Of a DNA stretch of 64,000 bases, positions 36,203-43,732 are shown one piece after another. The notes under the pieces are model-generated. The model was not told the DNA's origin and searched no databases. It worked only from the letters and a program-made list of their open reading frames with translations. The first letter of the stretch is position 1, and each line of letters opens with the position of its first letter. Made by a program: the position numbers and the translations under genes. Source of the stretch: Acidobacteriota bacterium (GTDB lineage Bacteria > Acidobacteriota > Aminicenantia > Aminicenantales > Saccharicenantaceae); contig JBDKSB010000012.1 in assembly GCA_039683095.1 (NCBI GenBank), positions 776,293 through 840,292 on the forward strand, written 5' to 3'.

Positions 36203-37597
36203 CTACAGGCTCCAGCCGGGCCGGTAGGGGAAGTGCAGAAGCTCGTTGGCCTCGGGCATGTTGCTGAACTCCATCTTGTCGCCGTCCCAGAGGAGCTTGG
36301 TGTTCTTGTCCTTGAGGCGGACGGCGACGTTGGCCAGGAGCATGGTCTCGGTCAGCGGGCCGGCGTAGGAGAAGTCGGTCGTCGACTTGGTCCCCTTCTT
36401 GATGGCCTCGATCCACTCCTCGCGGATGCCGAGCGAGCGGGGGATGGTCTTGGCCGGGCGCACGAACTCCTGCATCCGGCTCTCGGGAACGAGCCTGGGG
36501 TTCTCGCCGTAGGTGCCGCACATCAGCAGGCCCTTGGTGCCGCGGAAGAGGCAGCCGCCGCCGTCGTCGCCCATCATCCGGCCGGGTTCGAGCTCGGCCG
36601 GGCGCGGCGGCATCAGGCCGCCGTCCCACCAGGTCAGGGTCAGCGGAGGCATGCCCTCGCGGGCGGCGAACTCGTAGGTCACGACCTCGGCTCGCGGCGC
36701 GTAGTCCTTGGTGAAGACCGTGGACGAGGCCTGGACGCTGATCGGCGACTTGAGCTTGAGGGCCCAGAAGGGCTGGTCCATGATGTGGGCGCCCATGTCG
36801 CCGAGCGCCCCGGTGCCGAAGTCCCACAGGCCGCGCCAGCTGAAGGGATGGTAGGCGGGGTGGTAAGGCCGGAAGGGAGCCGGGCCGAGCCAGACGTCCC
36901 AGTCGAGAGTCGACGGCACGGACGGGATCTCGGCCGGCGCGTCGATGCCCTGGGCCCAGATCGGCCGGTTCGTCCAGCAGTGGACCTCGGTGACGTCGCC
37001 GAGGGCGCCGGCCCAGATCCACTCGCAGACGAGCCGGGCGCCTTCCTTGGAATGGCCCTGGTTGCCCATCTGGCTGACGATGTTGGCTTCCTTGGCCGCC
37101 TTGGCCAGGAGCCGGGCTTCCTTGATCGTGTGCGTCAGCGGCTTCTGGACATAGACATGCTTGCCCAGCTTGATGGCGGTCATGGCGATCACGGCGTGGC
37201 TGTGGTCCGGGACCGTCACCGTGACGGCGTCGATGCCCTTTTCCCTCTCGAACATGCGCCGGAAGTCGCGGTACTTGGCCGCCTTCTCATACATGGCCCG
37301 CTCGGCCGGCTCGAGATCCTCGCTGCGCAGGAGCTTGGCGATCATCTCGTCGTCGACGTCGCACAGGGCGACGATGTTCTCCGACCGGACGCCGCGCGTG
37401 TCCGAAAAGCCCATGCCGCCGACGCCGATGCAGGCGATGTCGAGGGTGTCGCTCGGCGCCTTGCGCTTCTGGGTAGCGCCGACGACGTGCCGGGGCACGA
37501 CCATGAACCCGGCCGCGGCGGCCGATGCCGCGCTGAGGAACTTCCGCCGGCTCCAGGCCGGCTGGGCGGGAGCGGCGGTCTTGTTCGACTCGTCCAT
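36203..37597 (-). CDS. Tat-exported Gfo/Idh/MocA family oxidoreductase
   Basis: 464 residues from the ATG at 37597, which follows GGAAGG; a GTG two codons upstream is less likely. The twin-arginine signal SRRKFLSAA is at about residues 16-24, then a hydrophobic run ending near HVVGA. The Rossmann loop is GVGGMG, and the family EKP reads QKP (VYVQKPLTH). The C-terminal domain has GALGDMGAHIMDQPFWAL and several Trp/Tyr-rich loops (PFRPYHPAYHPFSWRG). It heads the cluster with DUF1080 and ThuA proteins, which makes periplasmic oxidation of a glycoside to a 3-keto form the most likely job. Expression is from a promoter about 150 bp upstream. Confidence 0.87.
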   Translation of the reverse strand: MDESNKTAAPAQPAWSRRKFLSAASAAAAGFMVVPRHVVGATQKRKAPSDTLDIACIGVGGMGFSDTRGVRSENIVALCDVDDEMIAKLLRSEDLEPAERAMYEKAAKYRDFRRMFEREKGIDAVTVTVPDHSHAVIAMTAIKLGKHVYVQKPLTHTIKEARLLAKAAKEANIVSQMGNQGHSKEGARLVCEWIWAGALGDVTEVHCWTNRPIWAQGIDAPAEIPSVPSTLDWDVWLGPAPFRPYHPAYHPFSWRGLWDFGTGALGDMGAHIMDQPFWALKLKSPISVQASSTVFTKDYAPRAEVVTYEFAAREGMPPLTLTWWDGGLMPPRPAELEPGRMMGDDGGGCLFRGTKGLLMCGTYGENPRLVPESRMQEFVRPAKTIPRSLGIREEWIEAIKKGTKSTTDFSYAGPLTETMLLANVAVRLKDKNTKLLWDGDKMEFSNMPEANELLHFPYRPGWSL

Positions 37598-37751
37598 GTT
37601 CACACCTTCCTTATCGTGCGGGATTATTGACGGACGAAGCCCGGGCCGGGGCGGCGGCGGGACCGAGGGGAAAAAGGGCCGGCGGGAACAAGGGGGGAGT
37701 GGCGGGAGCCGTCGATGACCTCATGGAACCGGGCGTCGAATGCCAAAGGGG

Positions 37752-37781
37752 CTTATATCACAAAGCCTCGGACAGGGTCAA
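37752..37781 (-). promoter_or_regulatory. Promoter of the second sugar cluster
   Basis: On the minus strand TTGACC (37781-37776), 18-bp spacer and TATAAG (37757-37752). The leader to the ATG at 37597 would be about 148 nt, long enough for regulation, but no known riboswitch was recognised in it. Confidence 0.6.
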
Positions 37782-37799
37782 TCCGAAGAGGCCCGGAAG

Positions 37800-37846
37800 A
37801 GGCGAAAGAACGCCCGGGCCCCTTCGGGCGAGAAGGGGCCCGGGCG
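37800..37846 (-). terminator. Terminator of the FadL-like gene
   Basis: A perfect 15-bp inverted repeat, CGCCCGGGCCCCTTC at 37811-37825 and its complement at 37832-37846, with a 6-nt loop. Read on the minus strand it begins 15 bp after the stop and is followed by TTCTTTCG. Confidence 0.8.
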
Positions 37847-37860
37847 GAAGGACCGAACGC

Positions 37861-39105
37861 TTAGAACTTGTAGGCGAAGCTGAGGCTCGGCACCCACATC
37901 TTCATGCCGTGGACGCCGGGCATGGTGCCCTCGCCGTACGGCACGGTGACGTCCTTGCCGATGCCGTACTGGAGCGCCGCGTCGACGACGAAATGCGCCG
38001 ACTCGTAGCCGAATCCCGCGGAGAACCAGTTGTACTTGAATTCGGGCAGGAGGACGTTCTGCGTCGAGACGGGACCAGGATTCTGGTCGAGGTAGTAGCC
38101 GGCCCTCAGGGCGAGGCTCGTCGAAACCTGGTATTCCGCGCCGAACCTGTACTGGAGCGAGTCCTTCCAGAGGAAGGGGATCAACCGATCATAGGTCCCG
38201 CCGGGGCCGAACACGGCGTTCCAGGTGGGGTCCTCGAACGTGATCGGAGCCGTCTGCAGCTTCTTCCAGTTGGTCCACTGGACGTCCGCCGTGATGGTCA
38301 GCTTGTCGACCGGCTTGACGGCCACGCCGCCGCCGAGCCACATCGGCCAGGTCGCTTCGCGCGTCCCGGGCTCGGTCGTCGAGGTGACGCCCGGGATCAG
38401 GGTCGCGTAGGGGATAGTGACGTCGCCCTTGAGCTTGGCCTTGAAGGGGAACTTGTAGCTCACGCCGAAGCTGAACTGTTCGACGGGCTTGACGAGCAGG
38501 CCGATCGTGCCGCCCACGGACCAGCCCTTGAGGTCTTCCCGGTACTGGCCGAGCGCGAACGGCTGGTCCATCTTGAGCGTCCCGTAATCGATGTCCAGCG
38601 TGGCGCCGACCAGGATCTTATCGGTGATCTTGTAGGCCACGGACGGTGAAATCGTCATGATGGCCAGCTTGCTGTACCACAGCATCGGCGTGCCGCCGGT
38701 CAGCGCGGCCAGGTCCTGGCCGTTATACTCCGCGCCGACTCCCGACGGGGCGTAAAGATAGGCGCCAACGACCAGCTTCTTCCCGATGGGCCGGAAGTAG
38801 CCCACTCCGGGGATCAGGTAATGGGCCGCTTTGGACTTGGCGTCGATCCCGGCGGCGCTGAAGGCGTACGTGCCGGTGGGAATGATGTCCGAGCCGTACA
38901 GGCCGAAGGTCGCCTTGGCGATCTGGGCCAGTCCGGCCGGGTTCCAGTAGGCCGCGGTGAAGTCATTGGCCAGGCCGATGAAGGCGCCGCCCATGGCGTC
39001 CGACTTGGCGCCGGTGCCGTTCAGGTTGAGGCCGTTGGCGAATAGGCCCGCCGCCAGGCCCACGGCCAGGAGCACGGGAAGCAACACTCGAGACAGTCTC
39101 TTCAT
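37861..39105 (-). CDS. Outer-membrane transport protein, FadL/OmpP1/TodX family
   Basis: 414 residues. AGGAGG precedes the ATG at 39105. A signal peptide covers residues 1-23. The N-terminus of the mature protein has the FadL hatch-like start (GLNLNGTGAKSDAMGGAFIGLANDFTAAYWNPAG), and the remainder alternates polar and hydrophobic residues as beta strands, ending in Phe (SLSFAYKF), the usual signal for outer-membrane insertion. FadL proteins import hydrophobic compounds such as fatty acids or aromatics through a 14-strand barrel. It is transcribed alone, with its own terminator. The substrate cannot be told from sequence. Confidence 0.9.
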   Translation of the reverse strand: MKRLSRVLLPVLLAVGLAAGLFANGLNLNGTGAKSDAMGGAFIGLANDFTAAYWNPAGLAQIAKATFGLYGSDIIPTGTYAFSAAGIDAKSKAAHYLIPGVGYFRPIGKKLVVGAYLYAPSGVGAEYNGQDLAALTGGTPMLWYSKLAIMTISPSVAYKITDKILVGATLDIDYGTLKMDQPFALGQYREDLKGWSVGGTIGLLVKPVEQFSFGVSYKFPFKAKLKGDVTIPYATLIPGVTSTTEPGTREATWPMWLGGGVAVKPVDKLTITADVQWTNWKKLQTAPITFEDPTWNAVFGPGGTYDRLIPFLWKDSLQYRFGAEYQVSTSLALRAGYYLDQNPGPVSTQNVLLPEFKYNWFSAGFGYESAHFVVDAALQYGIGKDVTVPYGEGTMPGVHGMKMWVPSLSFAYKF

Positions 39106-39191
39106 TTTTCCTCCTATTCCGATTTGCGCGGGATTTTACACTATCCCCCGCTTAAAATCCAGGGCCTGGCAACATTAATTGGTAACTCATT

Positions 39192-39209
39192 TGTTATCTG
39201 TCTGTTATC
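39192..39209. repeat. Two TGTTATC direct repeats in an AT-rich divergent region
   Basis: TGTTATC occurs at 39192-39198 and 39203-39209, 11 bp apart, one DNA turn. They lie in an AT-rich island between the divergent FadL-like and DDAH-like genes, about 90 bp upstream of the FadL start. The layout suits a dimeric regulator site; the regulator is unknown. Confidence 0.35.
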
Positions 39210-39293
39210 AGGACCGGCCGGCCTCCGCGGGGCTCGGCGGGGCCCGGACCGGCCCGTTGCCGTGGGGGCCGGGGAACGAAGGAGGAGCACCCC

Positions 39294-39322
39294 TTTACGG
39301 CCGGCCCGGCCCGGGATAAGAT
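39294..39322 (+). promoter_or_regulatory. Weak candidate promoter of the DDAH-like gene
   Basis: TTTACG (39294-39299), 17-bp spacer and TAAGAT (39317-39322). Both hexamers match four of six positions, so this is tentative. Confidence 0.3.
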
Positions 39323-39349
39323 GTCCCCGGCGGCGGGGGAAAAGCCGCT

Positions 39350-40252
39350 ATGAAGGGCGTGACAATGGCTTCGAGCGGGTTATCAGAAACGGCGCCGATC
39401 CGGGAGCTCCTCCTCAAGCATCCGCGGCAGGCCTGGATCGACCGGGACGGCGTCCGGAAGCAGTGGCGGGACCTGGGCTACGCCGGGGAGCCGGACTTCA
39501 GCCGGGCCTGCGACGAATACGACGCGTTCGCCGGGATCCTCGGGCGCTGGGCGGGAGCGATCCGCTTCCTTCCCGCCGACCCCGGGACGGGCCTTGATTC
39601 GATCTACGTCCGGGACGCCGCTTGCGCCGGGCCGCGCGGCGTCATCCTCTGCCGGATGGGCAAAGAGCTCCGGCGGGGCGAGCCGGCGGCCGTCGGCGGC
39701 CTTATCCGGGGGGCGGGCCGGCCCGTGGCCGGCGAGATCCGGGCGCCAGGCACCCTCGAAGGCGGCGACGTCGTCTGGCTCGACGGGAAAACGGTCGCCG
39801 TCGGCCACGGCTACCGGACCAACGCCGAGGGGATCCGGCAGTTCCGGGAGCTCCTCGCGGCGGACGGCATCGAGGTCCTCGAGGTTCCTCTGCCCCACTG
39901 GGACGGCCCCGGCGACGTGCTCCATCTGATGTCGATGCTGAGCCCGGTCGATCAGGGAAAGCTGCTGGTCTATTCCCGCCTGCTCCCCGTGCCCTTCCGG
40001 AAACGCCTGCTGGAATCGGGCTTGGGGCTGGTCGAAGTTCCGGACGAGGAATACGGCTCAATGGGTGCGAACGTCCTGGCCCTGGCCCCGGGGAAGTGCC
40101 TGGCCCTGTCCGGGAACCCGCGGACGGCGGCCGCCCTGGAGAAGGCCGGGATCGAGGTCCTGGCCTACGAGGGCCGGGAGATCTCCGCCAAGGGCGCCGG
40201 CGGCCCGACCTGCCTGACGCGGCCGTTCAGGGAATGGCCTGGCGCCGCCTAG
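39350..40252 (+). CDS. Dimethylargininase / arginine-modifying (amidinotransferase) family hydrolase
   Basis: 300 residues (295 if the ATG at 39365, which has AAGGG upstream, is used). The guanidino-modifying enzyme fold is shown by SIYVRDAA with the first catalytic acid, GTLEGGDVVWLDG, the catalytic His in GDVLHLMSMLSPVD (about residue 192) and the catalytic Cys in GGPTCLTRP (about residue 288). Members hydrolyse dimethylarginine to citrulline or act on arginine/ornithine derivatives. The size fits DDAH better than arginine deiminase (about 400). Citrulline so formed could feed argG, but no gene link is visible. Cytosolic, no signal peptide. Confidence 0.78.
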   Translation: MKGVTMASSGLSETAPIRELLLKHPRQAWIDRDGVRKQWRDLGYAGEPDFSRACDEYDAFAGILGRWAGAIRFLPADPGTGLDSIYVRDAACAGPRGVILCRMGKELRRGEPAAVGGLIRGAGRPVAGEIRAPGTLEGGDVVWLDGKTVAVGHGYRTNAEGIRQFRELLAADGIEVLEVPLPHWDGPGDVLHLMSMLSPVDQGKLLVYSRLLPVPFRKRLLESGLGLVEVPDEEYGSMGANVLALAPGKCLALSGNPRTAAALEKAGIEVLAYEGREISAKGAGGPTCLTRPFREWPGAA

Positions 40253-40261
40253 CGGCCCTCG

Positions 40262-40388
40262 AAATTGACAGTTCGGGCGGGGAATTGTGGACGTTCCGTC
40301 CCCCTTTCCCCGCCAACCCGAGCGGGGAATTGTGGACGTTCCGTCCCCCTTTCCCCGCCTTGAAAATTGACAGTTCGGGCGGGGAATT
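40262..40388 (+). repeat. Duplicated promoter-region segments
   Basis: A 38-bp segment beginning GCGGGGAATTGTGG occurs twice without change, at 40277-40314 and 40322-40359. A 25-bp segment beginning AAATTGACAGTTCGGG occurs at 40262-40286 and 40364-40388, flanking the pair. Each 25-bp copy carries TTGACA, but only the second is followed by a -10. This looks like recent tandem duplication of an upstream region. Confidence 0.85.
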
Positions 40389-40395
40389 CTATACT
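40367..40395 (+). promoter_or_regulatory. Strong promoter of the SPT-like gene
   Basis: Perfect TTGACA (40367-40372), 17-bp spacer and TATACT (40390-40395, five of six). The leader would be about 27 nt, with AAAGGA eight bases before the ATG at 40429. It is one of the best sigma-70-type promoters in the window. Confidence 0.8.
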
Positions 40396-40428
40396 TGGGG
40401 GCTGAAATCCTACCAAAGGACGTGCAAC

Positions 40429-41661
40429 ATGGACCTTTTCGAGAAATGCAAGGGCTTTTATTCCGACCCGAAGGTCGCCCAGAAATACGGCTATCCGCTT
40501 AATCCCCGGACGGCCCAGGCCATGGGCCTGTTCCCCTTCTTCATCCCCATCGACCGCGCCGAGGGGCCCGAAGCCTATATCCACGGCAAGAAATACATCA
40601 TGATCGGCTCGAACAACTACGACGGGCTGACCACCCATCCCAAGGTCAAGGAAGCGGCCATCGAGGCCATCAAGAAGTACGGCACGAGCTGCACCGGCTC
40701 GCGCTTCCTCAACGGCACCCTGGACCTCCACATCGAGCTCGAGGGCCGGCTGGCCAAGTACGTCGGCAAGGAAGCGGCTCTCGTCTTCAGCACCGGCTTC
40801 CAGGTCAACCTGGGCTCCATCCCGGCCATCATGGACAAGGACGACATCATCGTCACGGATAAAGAGGTCCACGCCAGCATCATCGACGGCGTCCGCATGG
40901 CCAAGGCCCTGAAGAACGTCCAGATCCGGACCTACAAGCACAACGACCCAGCCGACCTCGAGCACGTGCTGAAGGGTCTGCCGGCGGGGCCGGCCAAGCT
41001 GGTCATCGTCGACGGCGTCTTCAGCATGGGCGGCGACATCGCCAAGCTGCCCGAGATCATCCCCCTGTGCAAGAAATACGGCGCCCGGTTCATGTCGGAC
41101 GACGCCCACGCCATCGGCGTCCTCGGCGGCGGCCGGGGCACGGGCTGGCATTTCGGGCTGCAGGACGACGTCGACCTGGTCATGGGCACGTTCAGCAAGT
41201 CCCTGGCCTCGGTCGGCGGCTTCATCGCCGGCCCCAAGGAGGCCGTCCACTTCATCCAGATGTTCGCCCGGCCGTTCATGTTCAGCGCCAGCCTGCCGCC
41301 GTCCAACGTGGCCGCGGTCCTGGCCTGCCTGGACATCCTCGAGGCGGAGCCGGAGCGCGTCGAACGGGTCAACAAGGTCGCGGCCCGCGTCCGGACCGAG
41401 CTCCGGGCCATGGGCTACAACATCGGCGCCTCCGAAACGCCCATCATCCCCATCGTCATCGGCGACGCGATGAAGACCCTGAAGGCCTGGAACGTCTTCT
41501 TCGAGGCCGGGATCTATACCAACGTGGCCCTGCCGCCCTCCGTCCCGCCCGAGTTCTCGTGCCTGCGGACGAGCTACATGGCCACCCACACGGACGAGCA
41601 GGTCGACCGCGTCCTCGAGATCTTCAAGCAGGTCAAGCCGCTCATCCAGACCGCGGCCTAA
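40429..41661 (+). CDS. Alpha-oxoamine synthase, serine palmitoyltransferase-like
   Basis: 410 residues, PLP enzyme of the family containing 2-amino-3-ketobutyrate CoA ligase, 8-amino-7-oxononanoate synthase and serine palmitoyltransferase. The PLP Lys is near residue 257 in GTFSKSLASVGG; upstream are the cofactor-stacking His in DKEVHASIIDG and the Asp/His pair in SDDAHAIGVLG. Segments such as IGSNNYDGLTTHP and GSRFLNGTLDLH resemble Bacteroidetes-type serine palmitoyltransferase more than BioF, and no biotin genes are near. That would make it the first step of sphingolipid synthesis. 2-Amino-3-ketobutyrate CoA ligase remains possible, and no threonine dehydrogenase is adjacent. Cytosolic, expressed from a strong promoter. 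Confidence 0.75.
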   Translation: MDLFEKCKGFYSDPKVAQKYGYPLNPRTAQAMGLFPFFIPIDRAEGPEAYIHGKKYIMIGSNNYDGLTTHPKVKEAAIEAIKKYGTSCTGSRFLNGTLDLHIELEGRLAKYVGKEAALVFSTGFQVNLGSIPAIMDKDDIIVTDKEVHASIIDGVRMAKALKNVQIRTYKHNDPADLEHVLKGLPAGPAKLVIVDGVFSMGGDIAKLPEIIPLCKKYGARFMSDDAHAIGVLGGGRGTGWHFGLQDDVDLVMGTFSKSLASVGGFIAGPKEAVHFIQMFARPFMFSASLPPSNVAAVLACLDILEAEPERVERVNKVAARVRTELRAMGYNIGASETPIIPIVIGDAMKTLKAWNVFFEAGIYTNVALPPSVPPEFSCLRTSYMATHTDEQVDRVLEIFKQVKPLIQTAA

Positions 41662-41723
41662 GCCGTCCGGACGGGGAACGGAGGCCGGCGGGGCGGCCGG
41701 AAGGCATCCGTCCGCGCCCGATC

Positions 41724-41756
41724 GGGCTGACTGGCGGCGGCCTGGGCTGACTGGCG
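41724..41756. repeat. 13-bp direct repeat
   Basis: GGGCTGACTGGCG occurs at 41724-41736 and 41744-41756, 20 bp apart, in the 198-bp gap upstream of the sigma-factor gene. The remainder of the gap shows no gene. Confidence 0.5.
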
Positions 41757-41801
41757 CTGCGCCGCGTTCTTTATCGGCTTATAGAGTCACGCCCCCGCGT
41801 G

Positions 41802-41810
41802 TGCTATCTT
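41802..41810 (+). promoter_or_regulatory. Weak extended -10 upstream of the sigma-factor gene
   Basis: TGCTATCTT at 41802-41810 fits an extended -10 element, without a recognisable -35. ECF genes are often autoregulated by a different -35/-10 pair, which I could not identify here. Confidence 0.25.
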
Positions 41811-41859
41811 CCTTCCCGGAGGCTTGCCTTAACGTATCCGCCCGAACCGGGGTAGAACC

Positions 41860-42426
41860 ATGCGGATGAACGAGACGGAGAAGGAGCTCGTCGACATGGT
41901 TCTCGCCGGCCGGGCCGAGGCTTTCGAGCCGCTGACGGCCCCGTACCGGGGCCGGCTGCTGGCGCTGGCGTCGCGGCTGACCCGGGACCGCGAGGAGGCC
42001 ATCGAGGTCGTCCAGGAAACGCTGCTAAGGGCCTACCGCTCGCTCGGGCGCTACGACGCCGCCCGGCCCTTCCGCAATTGGCTCTTCCAGATCGCCGCCA
42101 ACGAGGCCCGGGACCGCTACAGGCAAAAAGCCCGGGAGCGGGCCTCCTTCGAGGAAGCGGCCGGGCGGGCGCCGGCGGCCGAGGACCCGGAGGCCGGGCA
42201 GGACCGCCGCGAGCTGCGCGATGGGGTGCGGCGGGCCATGGCCGCCTTGAGCCCTCGGGAGCGGGAGGTCTTCGTCCTCCGGGACCTCGAGGAGCTCGAC
42301 ATCCGGGAGACGTCCCGGGCGCTGGGTTGCTCGTCGGTCTCGGTCCGGGTCCACTTGTCAGCGGCCCGGCGCAAGATGCGCGAGGCGATCCGCCGGGACT
42401 TTCCCCATCTGGAGGTCGGACGATGA
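41860..42426 (+). CDS. ECF-type RNA polymerase sigma factor
   Basis: 188 residues. Region 2 is seen in VVQETLLRAYRSLGRYD and FRNWLFQIAANEARDRYR; region 4 in LSPREREVFVLRDLEELD followed by the helix-turn-helix ETSRALGCSSVSVRVHLS. There is no region 3, as expected for ECF factors. It directs polymerase to a small set of promoters once released from its anti-sigma factor. The next gene, overlapping by four bases, encodes that anti-sigma protein, and the third gene an exported STN-domain protein, so the operon probably senses an envelope signal. Confidence 0.92.
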   Translation: MRMNETEKELVDMVLAGRAEAFEPLTAPYRGRLLALASRLTRDREEAIEVVQETLLRAYRSLGRYDAARPFRNWLFQIAANEARDRYRQKARERASFEEAAGRAPAAEDPEAGQDRRELRDGVRRAMAALSPREREVFVLRDLEELDIRETSRALGCSSVSVRVHLSAARRKMREAIRRDFPHLEVGR

Positions 42427-42941
42427 GGTGCCGAAAAGCCCGCAAGCTCGTGCCTCTCGCGGTCGGCGGCGATCTGCGGCCAAGGCAGGCCGCGGCCTTC
42501 CGGGCCCACGTTGACGCCTGCCCGGGCTGCCGGGCGGAGCTCGAACGGTTCCGGGCCGATCTGGCGGCGATCACGGCCGAGGCGAGGGCCGGGGACGTCC
42601 CGGGCTGGAGCGAGACGGAGTGGAGCGCGTTGATGGGCCGCGTGCTGTCGGAGGCCTCCCTCGAACGGTCGAGGGCCGGCGGCGGCGCGGGCCTTGCCTG
42701 GCGGCCCCGCTGGGCCGCGGCCTCGGCGCTGGGCGCGGCCATCGGCCTGGCGGTTCTATTCATTCTCTTCAAGACCGGGCCTGGCCCCGGGCGAAAAGCG
42801 GCCGCGACAGGCGCCGGGCCCGTGGTTAGCGAGGCCAAGACCCAGGAAGTCCTGACCATGACCATGGTCTCCCCCGAGACGGGGCTCCAGATCGTCTGGT
42901 TCTTCGACCGGAATTTCGACTACAAAGGAGAAAAGGAATGA
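42423..42941 (+). CDS. Zinc-binding anti-sigma factor, membrane-anchored
   Basis: 172 residues. The cytosolic N-terminus carries a zinc anti-sigma motif: an early Cys and HVDACPGC (His-x3-Cys-x2-Cys) around residues 35-42. A single membrane helix follows at about residues 99-120 (SALGAAIGLAVLFILF). The C-terminal about 50 residues would be periplasmic, with a conserved-looking end (ETGLQIVWFFDRNFDYKG) also seen in other anti-sigma proteins of this type. It starts on the stop codon of the sigma gene and overlaps the next gene, so the three are translated together. Confidence 0.88.
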   Translation: MRCRKARKLVPLAVGGDLRPRQAAAFRAHVDACPGCRAELERFRADLAAITAEARAGDVPGWSETEWSALMGRVLSEASLERSRAGGGAGLAWRPRWAAASALGAAIGLAVLFILFKTGPGPGRKAAATGAGPVVSEAKTQEVLTMTMVSPETGLQIVWFFDRNFDYKGEKE

Positions 42942-43723
42942 CCCCGAAGATGAAGAAAATGATGATCGCCCTGCTGGCCCTGGCTTTCGCCCTGGCCGCC
43001 GTCCTGCCGGCCCTGGCCGAGGACCCGGCCCCGGGGCAGGCCCAGAACGCCGAGACGAAGAACCTGCGCAAGGAGATCGTCAGGCTCAAGTACGTCCGGG
43101 CCCAGGACATCCAGAACCTTCTGTACGCGTACGTCAGCCGGGACGGCCACGTCCAGTTCAATCCCAATATGCCTTCGGTCCTGGCGGTCAGCGACACGCC
43201 CGAGAACGTCGAGAAGATCCTGGCGGCCATCCGCGAGATCGACGTCAAGCCGGCCGATGTCCTTTACACCGTCCAGCTGGTCCTGGGCTCGGAGGCCGAT
43301 GCGACGACCGACGCCGAGCTCAAGGCCGACCCCGTCATTAGGGAGCTGGGCAAGCTCCTGCGCTACAAGGGCTACACGCTGCTCGACTCGACGCTCATAC
43401 GGACCGTCAACATGGAGAACGGCAACGTTCAGTTCGGACCGAAGGCCGACTTTCATCTGGCCCTGAGGCCGGAGGTCATCGGGGACGCCAAGATGCCCGT
43501 CATCAAAACCCAGGTGCAACTGAGAAAGACAGTCGTCCGGGGCCTCGTCAAGGCCAAACCGGAAGGCGCCGAAACGCCCCAGGGACAGGTTACCAACCAC
43601 GTCACCCTGATCGAGAGCTCACTGAATATCAAGTCCGGCGACCGGACGGTCGTCGGCGTGTCCAAGCTCGACGGCGGCGACAAGGGGCTTATCCTTATCA
43701 TCTCCGCCAAGATCGTCGATTAG
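42938..43723 (+). CDS. Secreted protein with secretin/TonB short N-terminal-like domain
   Basis: 261 residues. AAAGGAG precedes the ATG at 42938; residues 1-27 are a signal peptide (MMIALLALAFALAAVLPALA). The mature N-terminal part (KNLRKEIVRLKYVRAQDIQNLLYAY... VLAVSDTPENVEKILAAIREID) has the pattern of the secretin N/STN domain, which binds peptidoglycan-linked or transport partners. There is no secretin barrel after it. The C-terminal half, ending in LILIISAKIVD, resembles a short beta-rich domain. Co-transcription with an ECF sigma and its anti-sigma suggests it is an envelope target or sensor of that circuit. Function unproven. Confidence 0.7.
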   Translation: MTPKMKKMMIALLALAFALAAVLPALAEDPAPGQAQNAETKNLRKEIVRLKYVRAQDIQNLLYAYVSRDGHVQFNPNMPSVLAVSDTPENVEKILAAIREIDVKPADVLYTVQLVLGSEADATTDAELKADPVIRELGKLLRYKGYTLLDSTLIRTVNMENGNVQFGPKADFHLALRPEVIGDAKMPVIKTQVQLRKTVVRGLVKAKPEGAETPQGQVTNHVTLIESSLNIKSGDRTVVGVSKLDGGDKGLILIISAKIVD

Positions 43724-43732
43724 CGCTGTCCG

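Noticed and set aside
39121-39180. fadL promoter
   Set aside because: TAAAAT and TTGCCA are present on the minus strand, but their spacing (28 bp) is not compatible with one promoter.
39622-40428. Extension of the SPT-like gene to 679 codons
   Set aside because: It would cover the DDAH-like gene out of frame and run through the duplicated promoter region; the ATG at 40429 has a ribosome site and gives normal family length.
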